A stretch of DNA of 64,000 nt, from contig CAVQJI010000040.1 of the NCBI GenBank assembly GCA_963712715.1, positions 62,001 to 126,000 on the forward strand, read 5' to 3'. This document shows, one piece after another, positions 12,801 to 20,380 of the stretch (positions within the stretch are counted from its first letter, which is position 1; the number at the start of each line of letters is the position of its first letter). The notes under the pieces are model-generated. The model searched no databases. It was not told the origin of the DNA and worked only from the letters and a program-made list of their open reading frames with translations. Source of the DNA: JAFEDN01 sp963712715 (lineage in GTDB: Bacteria; Pseudomonadota; Gammaproteobacteria; Coxiellales; Coxiellaceae). The position numbers were made by a program, and so were the translations under genes.

Positions 12801-12966
12801 TCCGAATTTTGTTTGGCCTTAAAAGAGGTTTTATTTTTAATAAAATAGACAAAATTCCAGACGAGAGAATTATTTTCGGCTCTGGATAACACTTGAATAA
12901 TTCTCTCAATGGTTGCTTGCTGGATTTGGCACTGTTGCGGGTTTTTATAAGTATCCATGAGATCAA
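9835..12966 (-). CDS. Nucleotidyltransferase-like protein B, main part (frameshifted gene)
   Basis: Main portion of gene B. After an out-of-frame start (the first ~60 codons are not native), it carries ALGSASRKELLPYSDLECIL at about residues 160-180. This is the GSx2RxE...SDxE signature of GlnD/DUF294-like nucleotidyltransferases. A helical domain follows (QLKKDYWQPLTYPLQILALY), then a coiled coil near 480-510 and a long C-terminal region with no recognised domain. It has no LRR or ankyrin repeats, unlike gene A. The true N terminus is in the 12734-13498 frame. Total length 9835-13498 is 3664 bases, one more than a multiple of three, consistent with a single inserted base in an A or T run near 12770. 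Confidence 0.6.
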   Translation of the reverse strand: MISWILIKTRNSAKSSKQPLRELFKCYPEPKIILSSGILSILLKIKPLLRPNKIRSGIKKYYVFCFFAIKIQHNLINSPQDDEKKNDGEKWLIPRLRLDESRKKLNEKLKEESLFKTDTEKRIRAIREYNDEVKNILQDILKQCTDLIIPPLDPPQFCLAALGSASRKELLPYSDLECILLVGDSKDKNWDEPELPPKAKYLKLWYDFFQFFMLIFGESMNKTPGFQLDMGGHPTSPEHRQTPVNLMQTLKDLPVSEKSNFDSEEFKRAYSCLTMESLFGNDQGKLFNDYQKGLQELKETVIKKILLSQLENFKKKYEEGNEKNNLSLQLKKDYWQPLTYPLQILALYFDLVSFNNTENTLDIISLLAKKEMITLDQATKLHTIVADIYQIRWKLHNHHKYQNEIVDIKSESFAHPILNKLELDRLNEVRSDFFKIFYQSISSFLRNSHWSLDTLPASTDDFFRKMRDIAQEETRTLKAQVQEHTNEIKKLKEQANIDKKNVTTVTPIYHIAQNCDARSEIKKLKEARDETTPCKLYIIVYREEDQIILRYLLFKSQDVRDEKILLPKECVVPSDKKSDEQEQKTDEIKEGIKKYLDFESRVLQLANQSNVDNFEASIKGCRQVTFGQFYNFFKKECSRTSILTNLVNEQIITFLDKIIREDNYQISFSRDIHTDRQTHQDLGQTVEFKLSLDQKHNRFPRIIKEANTIQQAILLTIVFHYQDDQPALSGIVKKQPLITYKCQELIKNEEKFNDPDFSAYRKQVQQFWDLAPIQKRWQQSSIALIDNKEWLTAVFNLNEKIKISTTDTEAKWNDILNASVKTRKSHFEIIFSKPGHDEKTQPSIDYLNNMLLKISNCILKFMIVARLQQYVKYDYQDMPIVYQYDKLRKINEGLKQNIVFLMHLYNNLASITKPDNLKKVQKICDFSEFISLEQNTLKNKKKFEVFCTGCIMMYCILDKIVNKWNRHKNENPPSWAAWFACTSFGIIGKHIQDFNRFSPDKKNAIMSRLTIFRDALEKKFDLAKVSDSEYIQELYDQHSNFFK

Positions 12967-13498
12967 GATTGCTCAGGTAAGTAAATTCAATCATTAATTG
13001 GTTTATATTATTTTTGCATTCTGCAAATTCTATACCATCTGATGGAAATGAAGAAAGTGATGAGGACGCACTATGGAGTTTAACAGATAAATTTTGAATA
13101 TTTTTATCTATCTTAAAATCATCCTCTGTAATTGATTTTTTTATGGGACTATCAATTGTAGACCGGGAAAGATTAAGAAGATCTTTCATTGTGTCGAATT
13201 TAAATTCATCACAAAATTCAACCGCTTTTCCACAATATTTGTCAGCCAAGTCAATATATTTATTTTTTCTTAAAAATTCAGTGACAGGTTTCACTTGGGA
13301 CAATATTTGTTTAATTTGTTCTAAATCTTCGATAACCTTATATTCGATTGATTCCAGTAAAATTGAAAAAACCTGCACTAATTGAATGAAAATCGATCCC
13401 GGTTTTCCCAGAGCTTCCTCTTTTTCTTCCAAAGCCGATGCTAAAAAAATTATTACCTGATTGGTCAAGCCATCGACAGTTTCTTTAAAATTTTTCAT
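12734..13498 (-). CDS. Nucleotidyltransferase-like protein B, N-terminal part (frameshifted gene)
   Basis: N-terminal helical region of gene B (MKNFKETVDGLTNQVIIFLA onward), homologous to the N terminus of gene A. NNSLVWNFVYFIKNK corresponds to DSSLAWHFLYTLQQS in gene A. The frame passes an A7 and a T6 run (12760-12795) and ends out of register in RHQNPAQFDQ. The other frame continues as AIKIQHNLINSPQ into the catalytic part. The chosen ATG has GGGAG 12 bases upstream. In-frame ATGs at 13525 and 13549 are possible but lack a Shine-Dalgarno. The gene reads away from a divergent promoter region shared with the PP2C-ankyrin gene. Confidence 0.55.
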   Translation of the reverse strand: MKNFKETVDGLTNQVIIFLASALEEKEEALGKPGSIFIQLVQVFSILLESIEYKVIEDLEQIKQILSQVKPVTEFLRKNKYIDLADKYCGKAVEFCDEFKFDTMKDLLNLSRSTIDSPIKKSITEDDFKIDKNIQNLSVKLHSASSSLSSFPSDGIEFAECKNNINQLMIEFTYLSNLDLMDTYKNPQQCQIQQATIERIIQVLSRAENNSLVWNFVYFIKNKTSFKAKQNSEWHKKILCFLFFRHQNPAQFDQ

Positions 13499-13562
13499 AC
13501 AAAAAATCCACTCCCTGGTAACTTTCATTTTGCAATTGAAAACTATCATGCTTATTAAGTCA

Positions 13563-13580
13563 ATGCAAGCCCACTTGCAT
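13563..13580. promoter_or_regulatory. Inverted repeat in the divergent promoter region
   Basis: ATGCAAG-CCCA-CTTGCAT is a perfect 7-bp dyad in the spacer between gene B (leftward) and the PP2C-ankyrin gene (rightward). Its position and symmetry suit an operator for a dimeric regulator controlling both units. No matching regulator is recognised in the window. The 11-bp TTAA array seen at 59801 is not present here. Confidence 0.35.
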
Positions 13581-13660
13581 TACCAAAAAAAGAGTGTTAG
13601 TTTTTGTCGCATTGAAATGTCGAAAATATTTTTCAGGATAATTGCACATAAGGAGATAGT

Positions 13661-16600
13661 ATGAAAGCCATTACCTCATCCTCCAAACCGGCAGATAAAA
13701 TGGATGCCTATCTGCAGGGACACTGGCCAGTTATTCCTTCTTCCCGGCAACACGGCGAAAATGATCAGATCAAGCGCCGCGCTCGACGCTTTGCAGATGA
13801 AATACGTGGACAACTGAACCAGTTGCCAGTATTGGAGCGGGCTGAAATCATCGAAAGTCTGGCGTCTGCCTGGCAACGACGGCGACACGAATCTGTCGCG
13901 CAGGCACATTACGTCGCTTTCAAATCCAGTTTAACCGTACCCTGGCAGCATTGGCAGGAACGATTGCTGGGAGTGCGCTGGGCGTCTCATCTGCGCATTC
14001 ACCACACGCCGATTGCTTATAATACAGATGCAAAAATTTCTTTGCAGGCGCAGTCGCAACGGCAAAAATTATTTGATGCACCGCAACCAACTCTGGGCGC
14101 TTTAGCCGGCAGCAGTTTTTGTCAATTTATTAAGAATGATTCGCTCACTCTTAAAAACAGTCAGGTGCTGGATGGCGCGTTTTGCGCCACCCTGTTCGAC
14201 GCGGACGGCAATCACAGCGGTTTTGTCTTGAGTCTGGGCGATGGCGCCGGCGGACACCTGGGCGATATTAAGCAGGATCGCGCCATTGGACGCGCCGCTT
14301 ATTTTGCCAGCAAACAGGCGGCGCGTTTATTAGCGGCGTTTTCCAATGTAGAGGCCATTACCTCGCAGGCGTCGCAGATTGTGCGACAGGTAACCACAAC
14401 CATATCCCGAAAAACGGATCCCTATAAAGAAGGCACCACTTTAATCGCGATCCGCGGATTTTGGAAACCCGGCGCTCCCACGATCACGGTAGCGGGATTT
14501 CATGTCGGCGATTCGCTGCTGTGGTACTGGCATCCTGCTACTGAAAAAGCCTATATATTAGCGCCTGCCAAACAGTGGGAAAGCCCGAGGGGTCAGCAAG
14601 CCACGGCCTTACTACCGGATGCTTATCAGGCTCAGGAAGTTCACGTCATTGATTTGAAACTGCCGGCGGACGGTGTATTTTTTGCCTGTTCTGATGGATG
14701 GTATGAAGCATTGGAAATGAAAGTTGAGCGGGAACCCGATTCCAAATTGGGATTTATCCGTACTTTAATTCCTGATGAAAAAGCGCTCTCCCTCCGCCTA
14801 AAAAAGTATGACCCGGAACAACCGATAGCCATGTGGTTACAACAATTATGGCAGGATACGCTTCAAATTCAGGATAAGCAGCGGGAGCAATTGCACGACA
14901 CCGCTACGCTGGCTACCCAAACGTATGATCAAAATTTGCAGGCGCTCAGAGCGGCGGAAGAAAAGGCGAAAAGCAGCCAAAGCAGTGAAGAAAATCCTGA
15001 ACCGCTGGTTGCTTTGCGGAAGAATTCTAATTATCAGGCATTAAAACACGCTGTGGATAAAAGCGCGGCGAAACTCTCGCAGTCGCGTATGGGAGATGAT
15101 GTGTTGGCGGTTGCGTGGGCGTGGCCTCGCCTGATGCCTGCGAAAATTCGCGAAGAAATTAAAGATATAAAATCTGGGGTCCCGGCAACGCCGTGGACTC
15201 ACCCGCATGTCGAGGCTTATGAAAAGCAGATAGCTGAATTGAAGGAGGAGAAAGAACAGTTATTATCGGAACACAACCTGGATAACGACATCGCGCCCGC
15301 GCAGGAAGAGATTGAGGCTAAAATCAGTCTTCTCAAGGAACAAATTAAATTTACCAAAAAATTTCCCAATCCGTTATACCAGGCGCTGCGACCTGTCATT
15401 GAAAATGAATTGAAGACAGAAGAAAAAATCATCGAACAGGAAGATAAGTTATGCGGTGACATTGAAGCCATGTTAGAAATCCTGCGTCAGCAGGATTCTG
15501 AAAAGTTGAGAGAGATGTTCCGGGAACGTAACGCATATGGAGAAACCATCCTGATTTTCGCCATACAGAGTAAATGTTATCGAATATTGCAGGTTCTTTT
15601 ACATGCCGCTCCCGACGATGTCGTGCTGGCGACCGATTCGCAAGGCCAAACTCTACTGGACATGGTCTATGGGCAACGTCTGGTCAGTGATGACCTGTCT
15701 GCCCGGGCGCGCTCCCAGGCTGGACTCATTAAGGATTTGCAAAGCCGGGGTCTTCTCGATCAGATGCAATGGCATCGCGAACCGAGTCAGGGTAATTACC
15801 CGATTCATATCGCCGTACAAAAAGCCGTGCATACGCAACAAATCGACCCGCTCAAAGTATTGCTCGCCAATGATCCGCGTCCCGGTCATGTCAATGGTCC
15901 GTGGATTTCACAGTTGCAACTGATTGATGGCGAAGGTGATACTCCGCTGCATGTCGCTATCAAAGTGCATGCGTTGGCCGGCACCGGATTGCCTATTATT
16001 AAATGCCTACTGGAGACTCATCATTCTAAAATCCCCCTGCAGAGATTTAAAAATCCCTTGTATGCCGTTAACCGCGCCGGACAAACTGTGTTTGATTTGG
16101 CGGCGGCGTTACGTCAGTCCAATCCGTTGTGGGGAGAGAAGGTCTGGGAGGAGCTGCAACGCGCGGCGGCGCGTTATCGCCAGCAATTGCTGAATTGGGG
16201 ATTTCGACAAAAAGAGGAAAAATACAGCCTTGAATCGATGTTTACCCAGCGCTATCAGGCGGCGCGGCTTCGGAATTCTGAGGAAGCAGAGCTATACGAT
16301 CAGCTCTATGCACAGTATAAAGAATTTTATGCGCCGATACTCAATAACGACGCCAAAAAGGCCGAAGCGCTGCTCGAAGTCATAGAACACCCTGATGTCA
16401 AACAACTCGAAACCATCCAGCGGTTTGTCAATGATTTTGATAATCAGTGGGAGGAATTAACGCGCTGCCAAAAACAGGCGCGATGCTTGCGAGACTCGCT
16501 AACGCTCGTTCCCGGCAAAACTTCCTGGCGGAGCGCGCCGAAATTATCCGCCGAGGAAATGAAAGAATTAAGAAGCATCTTCGGCATCGACCTCCTTCAG

Positions 16601-16789
16601 GAACTACGCCAACGCTGCCGGGAAAATCCCGCGGCAGAGGCGGAAGCGGAGCGCCTGGAAAAGCGTCTCAGTGAACTGAAACCCACGCAGCAACGTGATC
16701 GGAAAAAGCTGATTTTTTCCGGGAAATTTTATCGCGCGCCGGTGAAGTATCTTTCTATCGAACGATCTTTGCGGCCCTTGGACCTATGA
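13661..16789 (+). CDS. PP2C-type phosphatase-ankyrin fusion protein
   Basis: 1042 residues with a strong AAGGAG seven bases before the ATG. Residues ~145-485 carry the PP2C metal-binding series in order: GDGAGGHLGD (193-202), EGTTLIAIRG (258-266), HVGDSLLWYW (281-290), ACSDGWYEAL (~340) and MGDDVLAVAW (~475). This indicates a Mn/Mg-dependent Ser/Thr phosphatase fold with its acidic residues retained. A charged helical linker (~500-600) and degenerate ankyrin repeats (~600-830, e.g. GDTPLHVAIKVHAL) follow, then a helical C terminus. It overlaps gene D by four bases (ATGA), so the two are translationally coupled. No signal peptide. Probable effector or regulator that dephosphorylates protein targets; the substrate is unknown. 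Confidence 0.75.
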   Translation: MKAITSSSKPADKMDAYLQGHWPVIPSSRQHGENDQIKRRARRFADEIRGQLNQLPVLERAEIIESLASAWQRRRHESVAQAHYVAFKSSLTVPWQHWQERLLGVRWASHLRIHHTPIAYNTDAKISLQAQSQRQKLFDAPQPTLGALAGSSFCQFIKNDSLTLKNSQVLDGAFCATLFDADGNHSGFVLSLGDGAGGHLGDIKQDRAIGRAAYFASKQAARLLAAFSNVEAITSQASQIVRQVTTTISRKTDPYKEGTTLIAIRGFWKPGAPTITVAGFHVGDSLLWYWHPATEKAYILAPAKQWESPRGQQATALLPDAYQAQEVHVIDLKLPADGVFFACSDGWYEALEMKVEREPDSKLGFIRTLIPDEKALSLRLKKYDPEQPIAMWLQQLWQDTLQIQDKQREQLHDTATLATQTYDQNLQALRAAEEKAKSSQSSEENPEPLVALRKNSNYQALKHAVDKSAAKLSQSRMGDDVLAVAWAWPRLMPAKIREEIKDIKSGVPATPWTHPHVEAYEKQIAELKEEKEQLLSEHNLDNDIAPAQEEIEAKISLLKEQIKFTKKFPNPLYQALRPVIENELKTEEKIIEQEDKLCGDIEAMLEILRQQDSEKLREMFRERNAYGETILIFAIQSKCYRILQVLLHAAPDDVVLATDSQGQTLLDMVYGQRLVSDDLSARARSQAGLIKDLQSRGLLDQMQWHREPSQGNYPIHIAVQKAVHTQQIDPLKVLLANDPRPGHVNGPWISQLQLIDGEGDTPLHVAIKVHALAGTGLPIIKCLLETHHSKIPLQRFKNPLYAVNRAGQTVFDLAAALRQSNPLWGEKVWEELQRAAARYRQQLLNWGFRQKEEKYSLESMFTQRYQAARLRNSEEAELYDQLYAQYKEFYAPILNNDAKKAEALLEVIEHPDVKQLETIQRFVNDFDNQWEELTRCQKQARCLRDSLTLVPGKTSWRSAPKLSAEEMKELRSIFGIDLLQELRQRCRENPAAEAEAERLEKRLSELKPTQQRDRKKLIFSGKFYRAPVKYLSIERSLRPLDL

Positions 16790-18207
16790 CTCAGCATTGG
16801 CCATCATCGGACGTCGACACCCAGCCTGCTCCGGAAAAGATTATTTCAAAAGATGAGGATAAAGATTTTTTGCAGGCATCGCAGCAACAGGCGTTGCAAT
16901 ATGCCAAACGTTTAGCGGCAGACGAAACCCAGCCCGCGGTATCCACATTGCAACAATTACTCGGAGAATTTGGCTCCGCGGAAAAACAGGCCGAAATTAT
17001 CAGCTGCTTTGACTTCAAGCGGGTGACCGACGCACATCAGCAAAAAAAATTACTATCGCCTTTATTGGGAAAATCAATGACTCAGTTGACCTTGCGGGGT
17101 TACAGCGATTGTAACGCCGTATGGAAAGAGCTATTTCAAAACAATACCGGTTTACAGACCCTGGAACTGATTGCCTGCGAGGGTTTGCGTCCACAACATT
17201 TTGCACAATTGGCAAAGTGGTGTTCTCAACTGGAACGGTTGGTTATTCGCCGAACTCCATTGACAGATTTTTTTTCCAAAAATTGGTTAAACAATATTAT
17301 ACCCATTAATTTTCCCGTGCTACGTACCCTGGAATTCGATCATTGCCTCTCATTAACCCACGTTGAATGCTCCGGGCGGAAATTAAAAAATTTAAGCGTG
17401 CACGGCTGTCTCCGCTTAACCAGGATGAATATCGAAGCCGCCCCACGATTACAGTCGATTGGTTGCCGCGACACTCCCGTTTGGCGTTCCTTACAAACAG
17501 AGCAGGCGGCATTGCGCCCCCTGGCTCGGGAATTAAAAATCGCAAACGTTACAGAGCAAAGCCGTTCTAAAATGCTCACACTGGAAGATAAACACATCAC
17601 TCCGCTGCATCGTGCGGCGGCAGAGGGTGAACTCGCGGTGGTCAGATGGTTGATTGATCAGGGAGCTTCCATAGATCCCGTCGATTTAAACGATCAAACG
17701 CCATTACATCGAGCAGCACAGGCGGGCCACGCATCGGTAATAAAATATTTACTGGCCGCGGGTGCGGGTGCGGAAATGCTTGATAACCGGAGTCAAACGC
17801 CACTTCATTATGCCGCAGCTCGCGGCGACGTGAGATCGGTAAAAATATTATGCGCCACGGGCATGAATCCGGTCTTAACTGGCAAGGGTGGTCAGCCTCC
17901 GATTGAATTGGCTCTCATTTATCGAAAGCAACCGGGGGCTAATATCAACCATTCTTTTGAAATTGAGAAACTGTTGGCAGCGCCGCCTATCACTATCTTG
18001 AATTGCATCGGGAGGTTTCAGAGGAGGCAGAAGAAAAGGAACAAAAAAGCCCACAATCATCTCATTCACATGTTCCTGACATTAAAATTTCGCATGAGTT
18101 GGCGTCACCGCAACGGCGTCGTTCTTCCGCTTCTGCGCCGGTGGGCGGCGGCGCGTTATTTTCGCTGCCGTCTACTTCTGGACCGCAAGAGGCTGCCAAT
18201 CGTCTGA
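16786..18207 (+). CDS. LRR-ankyrin protein D (frameshifted gene, main part)
   Basis: Coupled to the PP2C gene by an ATGA overlap. Residues ~80-250 are LRRs (MTQLTLRGYSD, LQTLELIACEGL, LRTLEFDHCLSLTHVEC) related to the LRRs of giant gene A. Residues ~265-365 are three to four canonical ankyrin repeats (TPLHRAAAEGELAVVRWLID, TPLHYAAARGDVRSVKILC). After LLAAPPITI the frame turns into Arg-rich nonsense to 18207. Reading the next frame from about 17982 gives AAYHYLELHREVSEEAEEKE, so one base is missing there. The intact protein would be about 588 residues and end at 18550. Confidence 0.65.
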   Translation: MTQHWPSSDVDTQPAPEKIISKDEDKDFLQASQQQALQYAKRLAADETQPAVSTLQQLLGEFGSAEKQAEIISCFDFKRVTDAHQQKKLLSPLLGKSMTQLTLRGYSDCNAVWKELFQNNTGLQTLELIACEGLRPQHFAQLAKWCSQLERLVIRRTPLTDFFSKNWLNNIIPINFPVLRTLEFDHCLSLTHVECSGRKLKNLSVHGCLRLTRMNIEAAPRLQSIGCRDTPVWRSLQTEQAALRPLARELKIANVTEQSRSKMLTLEDKHITPLHRAAAEGELAVVRWLIDQGASIDPVDLNDQTPLHRAAQAGHASVIKYLLAAGAGAEMLDNRSQTPLHYAAARGDVRSVKILCATGMNPVLTGKGGQPPIELALIYRKQPGANINHSFEIEKLLAAPPITILNCIGRFQRRQKKRNKKAHNHLIHMFLTLKFRMSWRHRNGVVLPLLRRWAAARYFRCRLLLDRKRLPIV

Positions 18208-18455
18208 ATCACGCTATTCAACAGTTGGATATCGGCGCTATCAGTGATCTTTTTCTGGAAATTAAGAATGACACCCTTAAAGCCGCTTTATTGAGTGGCG
18301 TATATTTAGCTGAAGACCAAAAAGAATTACCCATCAATATCGCCGGACAATTAGCCGCCAAATGTGCGCCCGCAAAACGTCATGAGGCATTAGCAATGGT
18401 TAAATTTTTGCTCCGGCAGGGCGCGGCGGTCACATCAGAATGCGCGAAGCAATGA
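18003..18455 (+). pseudogene. LRR-ankyrin protein D, C-terminal segment
   Basis: Continuation of gene D after the frameshift near 17982. A polar Ser/Glu-rich linker (EEAEEKEQKSPQSSHSH) is followed by a helical ankyrin-like tail (HEALAMVKFLLRQGAAV). This frame ends at 18455, but the third frame gives REAMNSIRQIDLELIDTDL and stops at 18550, so a second missing base near 18435 is likely. The ATG at the start of the listed frame is internal and has no ribosome-binding site. Confidence 0.5.
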
Positions 18456-18540
18456 ATTCCATTCGCCAAATAGACTTGGAATTAATTGATACTGATTTAG
18501 AGCAATTGATAGGACGAGAGACTACTACAACAATGACGTC

Positions 18541-18677
18541 CTCGAGTTAGTCAAATTTTCAATGCATCAGGTAATTTGCCTTGAAATAAGGTTCAAATGC
18601 ATCAGTAGCATTCATGCCATGTTTTCTACAAGTGATGAGTATAAGCTCTAATTACTACAGAATATCAAAGCGCTTTC
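18541..18677. other. Intergenic stretch with a possible coding relic
   Basis: Between gene D and the terminator there is no intact gene. On the minus strand a short stretch reads ELILITCRKHGMNATDAFE in one frame, which looks like a decayed protein tail, perhaps from a transposase. Nothing else is visible. Confidence 0.25.
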
Positions 18678-18707
18678 TTCGGAACGGAAGCATTCCGAAA
18701 TTTTTTT
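18678..18707 (+). terminator. Rho-independent terminator downstream of gene D
   Basis: TTCGGAA, an eight-base loop, TTCCGAA, then A and seven T residues. A classic intrinsic terminator in the plus orientation, ending the PP2C/LRR-ankyrin unit before the SAHH-like gene. Confidence 0.65.
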
Positions 18708-18867
18708 AAAATTTTGGTGAATAGTTACAAAATTTTTTTTATTATTTTTAGGAGATTTGCATTTTTAAATTATAATCCATATAATTTCAAAATAAAGTGT
18801 GAATTTAAGGAAGAATTGCACAAAATGGAAACATTTTTGGGTCGAATACACCTATTGGAGGTACAGT

Positions 18868-20373
18868 ATGCGTTCACTTTTTATGGGCAAATTAGCCTTG
18901 CATGGAAACAAATTGACGATTGCTCATCATATTTTTTCTAATTTAGGTTCTTCGTTTCTTAAAAGAGGAATTATTTCAAAATCCCCTCAGGAAGTTCTAT
19001 TGTCTGCTTTTCAGAAGGAGATTAAACAGGAAGATAGATTTTGTTTGACCAGACTGGAAGATGAATGGTGTCAAAGCCAACCATTTAGAGGTAAAAAAAT
19101 ATTAGTGAATGTTCATATGACGTTGATTACTTTAACAATGATTCGGATATTATTGAACGCTGGAGGGCAAGTTGAAATAATGCTGTCACCAGAACTCGCC
19201 CGGCATGACAATGCGATGAAAGCGCTTGAAGAAGCCGGAATTCCATTTTTGGACCCTGTACCTGAACATAAAGAAAAGTTTTATTATGATATCGTTTTTG
19301 ATTGTGGCGCTGGAACTAAAAAAATAATTCCCACTATCGGCAAAACAGAATTGACTTACACAGTGCCGGAAATTTATAAAGACATAAAATATCCAGTAAT
19401 CACTGTGGATAATTCAAAGACGAAAGAAATCGAAACCGGGTTTGGAACGGGGGATAGTTTAGTCAGGGTACTCAATGATTTGGTCAGAAAAACTATAGCC
19501 ACTTCAATGATGTGTATTATTGGAGCCTTGAATAATTTAAATTTTGGTATTACTGAGTTGGAAAATAAAGAAAGCAATCGTCTGCTTTATCTAAGCACTT
19601 TTCTACGAATGGTTAGCACTACACATATTTTTAGGCACAATAAATTTATGGTTTTCGGTTATGGTAAAGTAGGTAAGGGTATTGTTCACGCGCTCGAAAG
19701 TGCCGGTACTCGCAAAAAAAATATTTTTATTGTTGAGGAATCTGCAGAAGCGTTTATGACCGCGATGAAAGCTGGGTATACAGGTATTTTTAACAAAAAT
19801 CCTGAAAATGTACAAAAAATAAAAGAAAAAATACCGAAAATGTGGGCAGTTATTACAGCGACGGGAGTGGAAGGAGCCATTTCTAAAAATTTTACCCAGA
19901 ATGACTTTGATCCGTTTAAATTATTAATTAACATGGGAACTTCAGATGAATTTGGACGTAATTTCGCCACTGAGCGAATACTTAACCAGAAAAAACCGGC
20001 TAATTTTATGTTAAACTACCCTACAGAGGTTATTTACCTGGATCCTATCTTTACTATATTTTTGCAGGCAGGCAAGCAATTAATGACTGATCCTGGGTTA
20101 GTTAAAGGGTTAAACAATTTTTCCAAAAAATTAGATATAGCGATTTTGGGAGCCTGGATGGAGAGGCATGGAGAAGATGTGTGGCGTCATCGAATCGGTC
20201 AGGTTGAAACTGAAAGTTTATTACAACATCTTCGGACGAATCCCGATTCATCTGAACAAAAACTATATCAGATTTTTGATAGTCGGGGAATCTTTCATAA
20301 ACCCAAAGCGCTAACCCCCTTAATATGTTTGAATAAAACTCAAACTTCTAATTCGCTTCAATTAACTTCATAG
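18868..20373 (+). CDS. S-adenosylhomocysteine hydrolase-like NAD-binding protein
   Basis: 501 residues from an ATG with GGAGG six bases upstream. The middle contains a Rossmann NAD-binding segment, MVFGYGKVGKGIVHALESAG, equivalent to the GYGxVGKG loop of S-adenosylhomocysteine hydrolase, followed by EES at the end of the second strand. It is preceded by a substrate-domain-like part (VFDCGAGTKK, TVDNSKTKEIETGFGTGDSL). Typical SAHH motifs such as the GVSEETTTG block are altered, so true SAH hydrolysis is uncertain. It sits seven bases before a sensor kinase gene in the same direction. It may act on a SAH-like or adenosine metabolite, or have become a sensor or signal enzyme; function unproven. 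Confidence 0.6.
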   Translation: MRSLFMGKLALHGNKLTIAHHIFSNLGSSFLKRGIISKSPQEVLLSAFQKEIKQEDRFCLTRLEDEWCQSQPFRGKKILVNVHMTLITLTMIRILLNAGGQVEIMLSPELARHDNAMKALEEAGIPFLDPVPEHKEKFYYDIVFDCGAGTKKIIPTIGKTELTYTVPEIYKDIKYPVITVDNSKTKEIETGFGTGDSLVRVLNDLVRKTIATSMMCIIGALNNLNFGITELENKESNRLLYLSTFLRMVSTTHIFRHNKFMVFGYGKVGKGIVHALESAGTRKKNIFIVEESAEAFMTAMKAGYTGIFNKNPENVQKIKEKIPKMWAVITATGVEGAISKNFTQNDFDPFKLLINMGTSDEFGRNFATERILNQKKPANFMLNYPTEVIYLDPIFTIFLQAGKQLMTDPGLVKGLNNFSKKLDIAILGAWMERHGEDVWRHRIGQVETESLLQHLRTNPDSSEQKLYQIFDSRGIFHKPKALTPLICLNKTQTSNSLQLTS

Positions 20374-20380
20374 GACTATC

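Noticed and set aside
13550..13660. PmrA-type box in the divergent B/C promoter
   Set aside because: Only one TTAA is present; no 11-bp repeat.
18714..18941. ORF overlapping the start of the SAHH-like gene
   Set aside because: Different frame, AT-rich, no ribosome-binding site; the SAHH-like start at 18868 has a strong GGAGG.
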